DNA from: Akkermansiaceae bacterium UBA1506 | GTDB taxonomy: Bacteria; Verrucomicrobiota; Verrucomicrobiia; Verrucomicrobiales; DEV007 | NCBI GenBank assembly: GCA_002323995.1 | Contig: DCQY01000093.1 | Span: 1-9,122, forward strand | Direction of reading: 5' to 3' | Length of the DNA: 9,122 bases | Part shown: one piece after another, positions 1 through 5,674 of the stretch | How the letters are laid out: each line of letters opens with the position of its first letter | Position numbering within the stretch: position 1 is the stretch's first letter | Translations under genes and position numbers: made by a program | Notes under the pieces: model-generated | The model's input: only the letters and a program-made list of their open reading frames with translations | Told to the model about the DNA's origin: nothing | The model's database searches: none

Positions 1-1
1 A

Positions 2-26
2 CAAAAAAACCGCCGTGAATGGCGGT
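2..26 (-). terminator. Rho-independent terminator of tRNA-Glu
   Basis: Read on the minus strand, this is a 6-bp stem ACCGCC/GGCGGT around a 6-nt loop (ATTCAC), followed directly by a run of seven T. It starts 6 nt after the tRNA CCA end. This is the textbook layout of an intrinsic terminator and marks the end of the tRNA-Glu transcript. Confidence 0.85.
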
Positions 27-32
27 ATATTT

Positions 33-107
33 TGGCGACCCGTACGGGACTCGAACCCGTGTTGCCGCCGTGAAAGGGCGGAGTCCTAACCGCTAGACGA
101 ACGGGTC
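33..107 (-). tRNA. tRNA-Glu (anticodon UUC)
   Basis: This gene decodes GAA/GAG. Read on the minus strand, the 7-bp acceptor stem GACCCGT pairs with ACGGGTC. The D arm contains TAGCGGTTAGGA, the anticodon loop is CTTTCAC (anticodon TTC) in a CCGCC/GGCGG stem, and the T loop is GTTCGAGTC. The discriminator base is G and the CCA end is encoded. The 75-nt length with CCA is normal for this tRNA. It is transcribed away from the antiporter gene and has its own terminator. No other tRNA lies beside it within the window. Confidence 0.97.
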
Positions 108-157
108 ACGTTCGAAGCTGAGTTGGCGGAACAGGGTGTCCCTCAGCGCGGGAGGCG

Positions 158-185
158 AATATGAAGTCTTACAGGCGTTTCGCAA
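158..185 (-). promoter_or_regulatory. Candidate promoter for tRNA-Glu
   Basis: On the minus strand, TTGCGA (180-185, 4 of 6 to the -35 consensus) is followed 16 nt later by CATATT (158-163, 4 of 6 to the -10 consensus). Transcription would start near 151, leaving a leader of about 44 nt for processing by RNase P. This is pattern matching only, and no other support is visible. Confidence 0.3.
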
Positions 186-243
186 GTTGAAAATGTGAAA
201 GATTTTTTGGTGGCAGGTTACGGCCTCGCTGTCACAGTGACGA

Positions 244-1224
244 ATGCTCGTTCTGTTCGATTTACTCTGGCTTTTAGCGGGTCTCACCGCCTTGTATTTT
301 GGGGCCGAATGGTTGGTTGGTGGGGCCTCCAGGCTTGCTGTTCGGTTTGGTATTTCACCGCTGGTAGTCGGTCTCACGGTGGTCGCCTTTGGAACGAGCG
401 CTCCTGAGCTTTTTGTTTCGATTGGATTCAATAATAGCGGCTATCCTGGGATGGCTCTTGGCAATGTGATTGGTTCAAATATCTGCAATATCGGGATGGT
501 GCTCGGTATTAGTGCCTTCATCTGCGTTCTTGGTGTGAAAAGCCAGTTGGTGAGGCGAGATCTGCCTGTGCTTGTGCTCGCAACGCTGGCTTTCACGATG
601 ATTCTCTGGGACGGTAAAATTACTCGATTTGAAGGCATTTTTCTATTTATCGGGGTGCTGATTTACACGTTATACCAGTTGGTCTTGGCCAAGAAGATTA
701 ATGAAACTGAGGTCGCTGCCGACTTTGAAGAAGAAGTTGATCTCGAAGCTGCAGAAAACGATCCGGTTTGGAAGTTCTCTCTCTTGATTTTCGGCGGTCT
801 CATAGGTCTCTACTTCGGCGCAAAGTGGCTTGAGATCGGAGGGGTTGGGTTAGCCGAGCGTATGGGAGTGCCAAAGGCCGTGATTTCCCTGACCTTGATT
901 GCCTTCAGCACCTCAGTGCCGGAGTTGGCTACGTCGATTATCGCTTCGTTGAAAAGGCAGGGGGACATCATCACCGGCAACGTGATCGGGTCTTGCCTCT
1001 TTAATTTGCTCTGCGTTATCGGTATGACGGCAGCGATTACGCCACTTGAAACTGGCGGTATCGCGATGTCAGACCTTTACGTGATGATTGCGATGACGGT
1101 CGTCCTGTTTGCCATGATGTGGACCGGCAAAAGGATCACCAGATGGGAAGGCGGGATACTTCTCGCGGGCTACGCAGGCTACTGCATTTTCCTCTGGTTT
1201 GACCGCGTTGCTGTGGCAGCCTGA
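244..1224 (+). CDS. yrbG: Calcium/sodium antiporter, CaCA family (YrbG type)
   Basis: Inner-membrane cation exchanger of the Ca2+:cation antiporter family, expected to export Ca2+ in exchange for Na+ or H+. The 326-residue length matches the family. Both inverted alpha repeats are present. The first has GLTVVAFGTSAPEL (43-56, Glu55) and GNVIGSNICNI (73-83). The second has SLTLIAFSTSVPEL (215-228, Glu227) and GNVIGSCLFNL (245-255). Hydrophobic segments fill both halves, and a strongly acidic linker (about 154-173) sits between them, as expected for the cytosolic loop. The Asn usual in the GSN motif of the second repeat is Cys251. An in-frame TGA at 238-240, just upstream, fixes the start at this ATG or later. 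No Shine-Dalgarno sequence is visible. The gene runs toward sufT, with only 24 bp between the two stop codons and no clear terminator in the gap. The physiological substrate cannot be told from sequence. Confidence 0.93.
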   Translation: MLVLFDLLWLLAGLTALYFGAEWLVGGASRLAVRFGISPLVVGLTVVAFGTSAPELFVSIGFNNSGYPGMALGNVIGSNICNIGMVLGISAFICVLGVKSQLVRRDLPVLVLATLAFTMILWDGKITRFEGIFLFIGVLIYTLYQLVLAKKINETEVAADFEEEVDLEAAENDPVWKFSLLIFGGLIGLYFGAKWLEIGGVGLAERMGVPKAVISLTLIAFSTSVPELATSIIASLKRQGDIITGNVIGSCLFNLLCVIGMTAAITPLETGGIAMSDLYVMIAMTVVLFAMMWTGKRITRWEGGILLAGYAGYCIFLWFDRVAVAA

Positions 1225-1248
1225 AGACAGATGGAAATGGGTCAGGAT

Positions 1249-1797
1249 TTAGATCATCCCGAGCTTCATCTTGCCTTCTTCTGAGATCATTTCTTGACTC
1301 CAAACGGGATCCCATACGAGGTCGACTTGGGCATTTTCGATACCCTCGAGCATGAGAATTTTGGATTGAGCATCGGCAGCAATTGTGGGCCCCATGCCGC
1401 ACCCTGGGGCTGTCAGCGTCATCTTAACTTCGACATTTTTCTGCCCTTCTTCTTCTTTGATTGTGCAATCATAAACAAGACCGAGGTCAACGATATTAAC
1501 CGGGATTTCAGGGTCGAAGACGAGTTTAAGTTGATCCCAGATTGCCCCCTCAACGTCTCCGTCGGCAATTTTTATAGCCGCAACGTCTTGCTGGGCTTTT
1601 TCCGCTTCCAGATCGATCCCAAGAGCGTCGGCGTTATCGGACTTGATTCTTGCAAGGCCTGACTGGGTGGCGACTGTGTAGGTGCCTCCAAGTGCCTGAG
1701 TAATCATGACTTTGGTTCCTGCGGGCAGATGGATGGGGTCGCCGCTAGGAATCTGAATTGCTTCGACCTCGCGAGTGAGTTCAAGTTCTTCGTGCAT
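1249..1797 (-). CDS. sufT: Fe-S cluster assembly/maturation protein SufT (MIP18/DUF59)
   Basis: Cytosolic protein of 182 residues that helps mature or maintain Fe-S proteins; in this family it acts as an accessory factor rather than a main scaffold. Residues 11-60 match the N-terminal part peculiar to SufT (IPSGDPIHLPAGTKV, ITQALGGTYTV, DNADALG). Residues 84-182 form the MIP18/DUF59 domain with DPEIPVNIVDLGLVYD (95-110) and the conserved Cys133 in APGCGMGP. Both ends are complete. It is the last of three minus-strand genes, 85 bp after the scaffold gene, with a small hairpin in that gap. No Shine-Dalgarno sequence precedes the ATG. Co-transcription with its two upstream neighbours is inferred from orientation and shared function. 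Confidence 0.93.
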   Translation of the reverse strand: MHEELELTREVEAIQIPSGDPIHLPAGTKVMITQALGGTYTVATQSGLARIKSDNADALGIDLEAEKAQQDVAAIKIADGDVEGAIWDQLKLVFDPEIPVNIVDLGLVYDCTIKEEEGQKNVEVKMTLTAPGCGMGPTIAADAQSKILMLEGIENAQVDLVWDPVWSQEMISEEGKMKLGMI

Positions 1798-1838
1798 GTT
1801 GAGGGGTGGTTAAATCTAGTGAAAGTAGTTTCGGGGCT

Positions 1839-1854
1839 CGTAGCTAACGCTACG
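1839..1854 (-). other. Small hairpin between the scaffold gene and sufT
   Basis: A perfect 6-bp inverted repeat CGTAGC/GCTACG with a 4-nt loop lies in the 85-bp gap between the two genes. No T run follows on the minus strand, so it is not a standard intrinsic terminator. It could be an mRNA processing or stability element, or chance. Confidence 0.35.
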
Positions 1855-1882
1855 CAGGACAGGGGATTGTAATATGAAATAG

Positions 1883-2383
1883 CTAATCGTCCAGTTTGAC
1901 GACTTTCAGTTTTCCTTTTTTAAGTGTCGGCTGATTCATATCGCCAAGCAAGGTATTGTTCGAGAGCGGAGATCCAGGTTGAGGTGCTTCGCTCGCATCG
2001 CTGTCGCTTCGAAGGGCTTCACGGAGGGCGCCCTCCACCATTTCGCCACAATGTATTTTCATGGGTGGAAGAGAGCCGAGGGGCTTCGAAAGATCTGAAG
2101 AATCCATTGCTTCAGCTTCTTCGACGGTTTTGCCTTTGAGCATTTCTGTGGCCATGGAAGCCACGGCAATAGCGGTTTGGCAGCCGAAGCTCTGGAAGGA
2201 CGCCTTATCGATCACCTTCTTACCCTCCTTCTCTTCGAACTTGAGCCACATGCGAACCATGTCCCCGCACTCTGGGTTGCCTACCGTGCCAACAGAGTCG
2301 GCATCAACCATCTCACCCATGTTCTGAGGGTTTGCGATTGCGTCGCTGATTTTGTCTTCAAAACTAGAATCTTCAGTGCTCAT
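1883..2383 (-). CDS. iscU: Fe-S cluster scaffold, IscU/NifU N-terminal type
   Basis: Cytosolic scaffold on which Fe-S clusters are built before transfer to target proteins. The three cluster-ligand Cys are present: Cys39 in GNPECGD (with Asp41), Cys68 in SFGCQTAIA, and Cys112 in LPPMKIHCG (after His111). The second-to-third Cys spacing is 44 residues, close to IscU (43 in E. coli) and far from the about 62 of zinc-binding SufU, so the SufU insertion is missing. LPPMK stands where IscU carries LPPVK, the HscA contact. Residues 126-166 form a polar tail with Ser, Pro and a basic stretch (KKGKLKVVK) that IscU does not normally have. The gene sits 35 bp after the rhodanese-like gene and upstream of sufT, so one transcript is likely. 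No core sufBCDS or iscS is in view, so the Cys desulfurase partner must be elsewhere. An annotation as sufU or nifU would also be reasonable. Confidence 0.9.
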   Translation of the reverse strand: MSTEDSSFEDKISDAIANPQNMGEMVDADSVGTVGNPECGDMVRMWLKFEEKEGKKVIDKASFQSFGCQTAIAVASMATEMLKGKTVEEAEAMDSSDLSKPLGSLPPMKIHCGEMVEGALREALRSDSDASEAPQPGSPLSNNTLLGDMNQPTLKKGKLKVVKLDD

Positions 2384-2418
2384 AACGAGAGTTGTGTTTT
2401 GCTGGATTGGGTGGTCGT

Positions 2419-2994
2419 TTAAGCTTCTGGGTCTTCAAATTCAAGTTTGTAGCGTGGCATGTCACTGTCCACTTCCTTTGCGTAGGCATCGATACCGCCG
2501 CGAAGAGCGCGCGTATTTTTATAGCCGTGACCAATCAGGTAGGCGGCTGCGTCGAGTACTTTGTCTCCGGTATGGTCATACATAACGATAAAGCGGTCTT
2601 TCGGCTCGCCGCCGAAAATGTCCTGCAAGAGTTCATTGCTGTAGATCTCGGAACCGCCGAGAGCGACGGCTTCGTGCTCTTCGCGAGTGCGCATGTCGAG
2701 GAGGCGGGGGGAAGGATCGGACCCTAGCGCTTCGGCAAGTTCTCGGGGTTCGATCAGGATCTTACGGTCAGTTTCGTGGGCGTGAAGAATATGATTGATT
2801 ACTTCGTCCACCGGCAGGTCTTCGTTGCGCTGGCAGACTTCGGCCAAAGTTTCTTCATTGTCGTAGCTGCAGCTCTGGCAGCCGCCAATGTGATAGGCCG
2901 CGAATAGGGCACGTTTCGCGCCGGGGAAGCGCGCAAGCACTTCGCCCATTGTGATACTGGCGTCGAATTCTGGAGATTGGGCTGTTGAGGCCAT
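2419..2994 (-). CDS. Redox-disulfide (DUF1858-like) plus rhodanese-like fusion protein
   Basis: A 191-residue cytosolic protein made of two parts. Residues 11-75 resemble the DUF1858 'hybrid-cluster-associated redox disulfide' fold: ITMGEVLARFPGAKRAL, then GGCQSC (Cys39, Cys42) and EETLAEVC (Cys54). Residues 80-180 are rhodanese-like: RLLDMRTREEHE (97-108), FIVMYDHTGDKV (135-146) and LRGGIDAYAKEV (164-175). The catalytic Cys, expected after VMY, is Asp140 (codon GAC), so classic sulfurtransferase activity through a persulfide on this domain is not expected. The N-terminal Cys pair could supply thiol or metal chemistry instead. It is the first gene of the minus-strand Fe-S group, 35 bp before the scaffold gene, and diverges from pssA across 76 bp. 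Its role in sulfur or iron delivery is inferred from context. No Shine-Dalgarno sequence lies at normal distance. Confidence 0.85.
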   Translation of the reverse strand: MASTAQSPEFDASITMGEVLARFPGAKRALFAAYHIGGCQSCSYDNEETLAEVCQRNEDLPVDEVINHILHAHETDRKILIEPRELAEALGSDPSPRLLDMRTREEHEAVALGGSEIYSNELLQDIFGGEPKDRFIVMYDHTGDKVLDAAAYLIGHGYKNTRALRGGIDAYAKEVDSDMPRYKLEFEDPEA

Positions 2995-3000
2995 GGCGTT

Positions 3001-3006
3001 ACTATG
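3001..3006 (-). promoter_or_regulatory. Candidate -10 element for the Fe-S gene group
   Basis: CATAGT on the minus strand matches the -10 consensus at 4 of 6 positions and ends 6 nt before the ATG at 2994. The transcript would then begin at or next to the start codon. No convincing -35 is seen. It lies in the 76-bp divergent gap shared with pssA. Confidence 0.25.
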
Positions 3007-3036
3007 GACCTAACCTCGGGGTTTCTCATTTGAAAA

Positions 3037-3065
3037 TTGAATTTTGAGCCTCGGAGCGGTTTATT
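3037..3065 (+). promoter_or_regulatory. pssA: Candidate promoter for pssA
   Basis: TTGAAT (3037-3042) and TTTATT (3060-3065) are spaced by 17 nt, each matching 4 of 6 consensus bases. The -10 ends 5 nt before the pssA ATG, so transcription would start at about the start codon. A GGAG at 3053-3056 is 14 nt from the ATG, too far to be a good ribosome site. Confidence 0.3.
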
Positions 3066-3070
3066 AGTAC

Positions 3071-3931
3071 ATGAAGCGACATGTACCCGGTCCCTGGAGC
3101 ACGCCCAGCGTCTATCTCTGGCCTAACCTGATGACGGCTGGTAATCTCGCCTGTGGGTTCAGTGCGGTGCTGGTAATTTTTGAGGGCATGAGAGACGCGG
3201 GCGGTGGCGCGAAAGATTTTCATCTCGCCATTTTCTTGATTTTGGGGGCGTGTTTTTTCGATGCATTAGATGGTCGCCTCGCTCGAATTAAGGGCCAAGA
3301 GTCAATGTTTGGCCGTGAATTCGATTCGCTTGCGGACATTGTTTCGTTCGGGATGGCGCCCGCGTTCCTCGTGATGGATATTGTGCTCAGTTCTTTCGAT
3401 AACCGTCTGGGTTGGACGATCGCGTTCATCTACCTGCTCTGCGGAGGAATGCGACTTGCCCGATTTAATTGCCTCGCACAGCTCGAGCAGGATAATCCCG
3501 GTGAAGAGAGGAATCGGGATTTCGTGGGTTTTCCGATTCCCGCTGCTGCTGGACTGATCGCATCTTTGACTATTTTCATTTTGTGGCTCAATGAGGGCCA
3601 TAAGGAACTGGGCGCCTGGCGTTACGTGCTCCTTATACTCATGCTTTTGCTTTCCTTCATGATGTTGAGCGAATTTCGCTATCCCAGTTTCAAGGCGATG
3701 AACTGGCGGGCTCGCCGCTCTCTGGTTTGGCTTTTTGCAGCGATTTTGGTGTTGGTCTGTGCTGTGAATTTCGTTGAGTTTGTTCCTCTGATTATCTTTC
3801 TGAGTTATCTGATCTATGGCCTGGTCCGACCTTGGATTTCCCAGAGGTGGCAGCGAGAAATTGAAATTGGCGCGGAGATTGAATTCGAGCCTGAGATCTT
3901 TGAAGATCCCGATGATAAGGCTACGGACTGA
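3071..3931 (+). CDS. pssA: CDP-diacylglycerol--serine O-phosphatidyltransferase (type II PssA)
   Basis: Integral membrane enzyme that joins L-serine to CDP-diacylglycerol, giving phosphatidylserine and CMP; this is the first committed step to phosphatidylethanolamine. The 286-residue protein carries a perfect CDP-alcohol phosphotransferase signature: Asp64, Asp67-Gly68, Ala71-Arg72, Gly81, Asp85 and Asp89, in the D-x2-D-G-x2-A-R-x8-G-x3-D-x3-D pattern. WPNLMTAGNLACGF (17-30) and FDSLADIVSFGMAPA (84-98) are typical of PssA of the Bacillus type rather than the unrelated E. coli phospholipase-D type. About seven or eight hydrophobic segments follow through residue 255, and the C-terminus (about 262-286) is acidic and presumably cytosolic. 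Phosphatidylserine decarboxylase, its usual pathway partner, is not in the window. It diverges from the Fe-S genes and is followed 77 bp later by an SDR gene with no obvious link. Confidence 0.94.
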   Translation: MKRHVPGPWSTPSVYLWPNLMTAGNLACGFSAVLVIFEGMRDAGGGAKDFHLAIFLILGACFFDALDGRLARIKGQESMFGREFDSLADIVSFGMAPAFLVMDIVLSSFDNRLGWTIAFIYLLCGGMRLARFNCLAQLEQDNPGEERNRDFVGFPIPAAAGLIASLTIFILWLNEGHKELGAWRYVLLILMLLLSFMMLSEFRYPSFKAMNWRARRSLVWLFAAILVLVCAVNFVEFVPLIIFLSYLIYGLVRPWISQRWQREIEIGAEIEFEPEIFEDPDDKATD

Positions 3932-3974
3932 GTTTCGGTCAGAATTGCGCAGATTCGTGTGACCTTTCCGGTCG

Positions 3975-4002
3975 TTGCACTCCGGTTAAGCTGGCGTATC
4001 AA
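3975..4002 (+). promoter_or_regulatory. Candidate promoter for the SDR gene
   Basis: TTGCAC (3975-3980) and TATCAA (3997-4002) are separated by 16 nt, matching 3 of 6 and 4 of 6 consensus bases. The -10 ends 6 nt before the ATG at 4009. Weak by itself; reported because the same spacing recurs at other genes here. Confidence 0.22.
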
Positions 4003-4008
4003 TCCTGC

Positions 4009-4785
4009 ATGAGCTTTGTAGAAAATCTCTTTTCGCTGGAAGGACAAACTGCAGTTGTGGTCGGGGGAACTGGTGTGCTATGTGGGGAAATGGCCAACGG
4101 TTTGGCGCAGGCTGGAGCAAATGTTGTCGTTGTCGGACGCAGCGAAGAAAAGGGGGCGAAGCGAGTGGCCGAAATTGAGTCTCTTGGAGGTAAGGCCAGT
4201 TTTATTGCTGCCGATGTTGCGTCTCGCGAAATGCTTGAGGCGCTTCTTACTGATGTGCTGGAGGCGCATGGCAAAGTCGACATTCTGGTGAACGGGGCCG
4301 GAGTGAACTCTCCGACTGCCCTCCTCGAGATCGGAGATGAGGAGTTTGCTCGCATCCTCGATATCAATCTCGGCGCGATCCTGCGGAGTTGTCAGGTGTT
4401 TGGCCGGCAGATGCTGGAGCAGGGTGCGGGGTCCATTATCAACATCGGTTCGATTTCAGGGTTGGGGCCGCTAAGTAAGGTATTTACCTACTCTGCTAGT
4501 AAAGCGGCGGTGCACAATCTTTCCAAAAACCTTGCCCGAGAATGGGCGGAGCAGGGGGTTCGCGTCAACACGCTCGTTCCTGGGTTTTTTCCCGCTGAAC
4601 AGAACCGCAAGGTTCTGACTGAAGATCGTGTCGCTGCAATCTTGGGGCACACCCCTGCCAACCGTTTTGGAGAGGCGAACGAGTTGATCGGAGCGACCTT
4701 GCTATTGGCTTCGCCGAATGCCGGTTCCTTTGTGACTGGCACCGAGATGATCGTCGACGGCGGCTTCTCGGCCATGACTATTTAA
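4009..4785 (+). CDS. SDR-family oxidoreductase, D-mannonate oxidoreductase-like
   Basis: A 258-residue classical short-chain dehydrogenase/reductase using NAD(P)H, cytosolic. The Rossmann glycine motif is the variant VVGGTGVLCGEMA (17-29). This GVLCG/GVLGG form is characteristic of the SDR group annotated as D-mannonate oxidoreductase or related sugar-acid enzymes. The rest is canonical: NGAG (95-98), Asn120, catalytic Ser148 in NIGSISG, Tyr161 and Lys165 in YSASK, PGFFPAEQNR (191-200) and a C-terminal VTGTEMIVDGGFSA. The sugar-acid assignment rests on memory of the family and is only moderately secure; no uronate isomerase or mannonate dehydratase neighbour supports it. It stands 77 bp after pssA and 202 bp before the TPM genes, so it is probably its own transcription unit. 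No Shine-Dalgarno sequence is visible. Confidence 0.87.
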   Translation: MSFVENLFSLEGQTAVVVGGTGVLCGEMANGLAQAGANVVVVGRSEEKGAKRVAEIESLGGKASFIAADVASREMLEALLTDVLEAHGKVDILVNGAGVNSPTALLEIGDEEFARILDINLGAILRSCQVFGRQMLEQGAGSIINIGSISGLGPLSKVFTYSASKAAVHNLSKNLAREWAEQGVRVNTLVPGFFPAEQNRKVLTEDRVAAILGHTPANRFGEANELIGATLLLASPNAGSFVTGTEMIVDGGFSAMTI

Positions 4786-4908
4786 GATTGTAGAGAGTAA
4801 GTCGGCCCTGCTGGGGAGGGGTTATTTTGGCGCTGTAAGGCTAAATTTTCCCGTCTGGAAGACGCTGTAGGCCACTTTTGACTTCTGAGTGAGAGGGGTT
4901 CTAATCGC

Positions 4909-4937
4909 TTGACGTGCTTAATATTTCTTAATATTCT
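4909..4937 (+). promoter_or_regulatory. Candidate promoter for the TPM gene pair
   Basis: TTGACG (4909-4914, 5 of 6) and TATTCT (4932-4937, 4 of 6) are separated by 17 nt. The best-looking sigma-70-type promoter in the window, it lies at the left edge of a very AT-rich stretch (4917-4962). Transcription would begin near 4944, giving a leader of about 44 nt before the ATG at 4988. A direct repeat CTTAATATT at 4917-4925 and 4927-4935 overlaps the spacer and -10. Confidence 0.5.
4917..4935 (+). repeat. Direct repeat CTTAATATT, 10-bp period
   Basis: Two exact copies of the 9-mer CTTAATATT (4917-4925 and 4927-4935) have a 10-bp period, about one helical turn, within the candidate promoter. This could be a binding site for a regulator that contacts one DNA face, or a small tandem duplication. 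Confidence 0.6.
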
Positions 4938-4964
4938 TGTAAAATTGATAATTTAAATAAAACT

Positions 4965-4987
4965 GAGGAGTATTCAGTATTATTCAG
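4965..4987 (+). promoter_or_regulatory. Shine-Dalgarno GAGGAG displaced by a 10-bp repeat
   Basis: GAGGAG (4965-4970) is the clearest ribosome-binding sequence in the window, but it lies 17 nt before the ATG at 4988. The gap holds TATTCAG at 4971-4977 and again at 4981-4987. Removing one 10-bp unit would leave a normal 7-nt spacing. Confidence 0.5.
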
Positions 4988-5638
4988 ATGAAGTGCCCGA
5001 GGTGTATGCGTCCAGTCGATCATGAGGCTGAGAGTTGCTACTCATGCGGTTACAGCGCCTTGAAAGCAGCTAAGAAATTCGGCTCAAATCAGGTGTTGCT
5101 TAGCCGGGTGCATGACGCTGCTCACTTGCTCCGGAAGCAGGAGAAGGATGTTCTCAACACTGCGATCGATCGGTTGGAGGTGAAGTTTCCCCAAATGTTG
5201 TTCTGCGCTTATTTGGGTTTGCTACCCGAGAATCTCAAGATGAGCGAGTTGGGGTTCTGGTTGCTCAACCACGGTCAGGTTAAGGGAGCTGAGTATAGTC
5301 GACCAAATGAAAACGCCGTCCTCGTGATTCTTGATATAAATACCAAGCAGGTCGGAATTTCTCTGGGCTACTTCGCCGAGTCCCTAATCACGCAGGAAGA
5401 TGGCTATCGAGCGCTGATGAAAGCACGACCAAATCTGCTAAATGCCGAGTATGGCGAAGCGATTGAAACGATTTTTCGACGGCTCTGTAAAGTTCTCGAG
5501 AAAAGAGGAAAGAAGCTGCGGAAGTTGTCCCACGAGGAGTTGCAGTCTCAGAGTAAAGCACTCAACGAAAATGCTCTCGACCTGCCGCAACACTTTGCTC
5601 CTATGTTTGGTCGATGGTGGCGGCTACGAGCGGTTTAA
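4988..5638 (+). CDS. Zinc-ribbon protein with TPM-like domain, cytosolic
   Basis: A 216-residue protein with no signal peptide and no membrane segment. The N-terminus is a short zinc ribbon with Cys3, Cys6, Cys17 and Cys20 (KCPRCMRP and SCYSCGYS). After a polar helix (about 36-60) comes a region resembling the TPM domain (about 60-172): FPQMLFCAYLGLLP, ELGFWLLNHG, NAVLVILDINTKQVGISLGYFAESLI (within 109-134) and a closing helical part with ARPNLLNAEYGEAIETIFRRL. TPM domains are usually exported, so a cytosolic form behind a zinc ribbon is unusual. The tail 173-216 is basic, with an aromatic end (GRWWRLRAV). The next gene, 36 bp downstream on the same strand, also appears to carry a TPM domain, so the two likely form an operon. 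The biochemical role is unknown; family members are linked to photosystem repair, phosphatase-like activity and membrane quality control. Nothing catalytic can be assigned here. Confidence 0.8.
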   Translation: MKCPRCMRPVDHEAESCYSCGYSALKAAKKFGSNQVLLSRVHDAAHLLRKQEKDVLNTAIDRLEVKFPQMLFCAYLGLLPENLKMSELGFWLLNHGQVKGAEYSRPNENAVLVILDINTKQVGISLGYFAESLITQEDGYRALMKARPNLLNAEYGEAIETIFRRLCKVLEKRGKKLRKLSHEELQSQSKALNENALDLPQHFAPMFGRWWRLRAV

Positions 5639-5674
5639 GTAGCTTGAATTCGCGCGCTACACTGAAGCAAACCA

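Noticed and set aside
93..431. Minus-strand reading frame of 112 residues over the tRNA-Glu 5' end and the antiporter gene
   Set aside because: It overlaps a confident tRNA and the antiporter coding region in another frame, and its low-complexity protein resembles no family.
1294..1662. Plus-strand reading frame of 122 residues opposite sufT
   Set aside because: It is antisense to a strongly conserved SufT gene and its protein has no recognisable features.
3026..3223. Minus-strand reading frame over the pssA start and divergent gap
   Set aside because: It overlaps the confident pssA N-terminus and shows no family features.
4786..4908. Intrinsic terminator after the SDR gene
   Set aside because: Only a 5-bp CGTCT/AGACG stem (4852-4864) without a T run, and short repeats such as CGCTGTA (4831 and 4863), are visible; none forms a convincing terminator.
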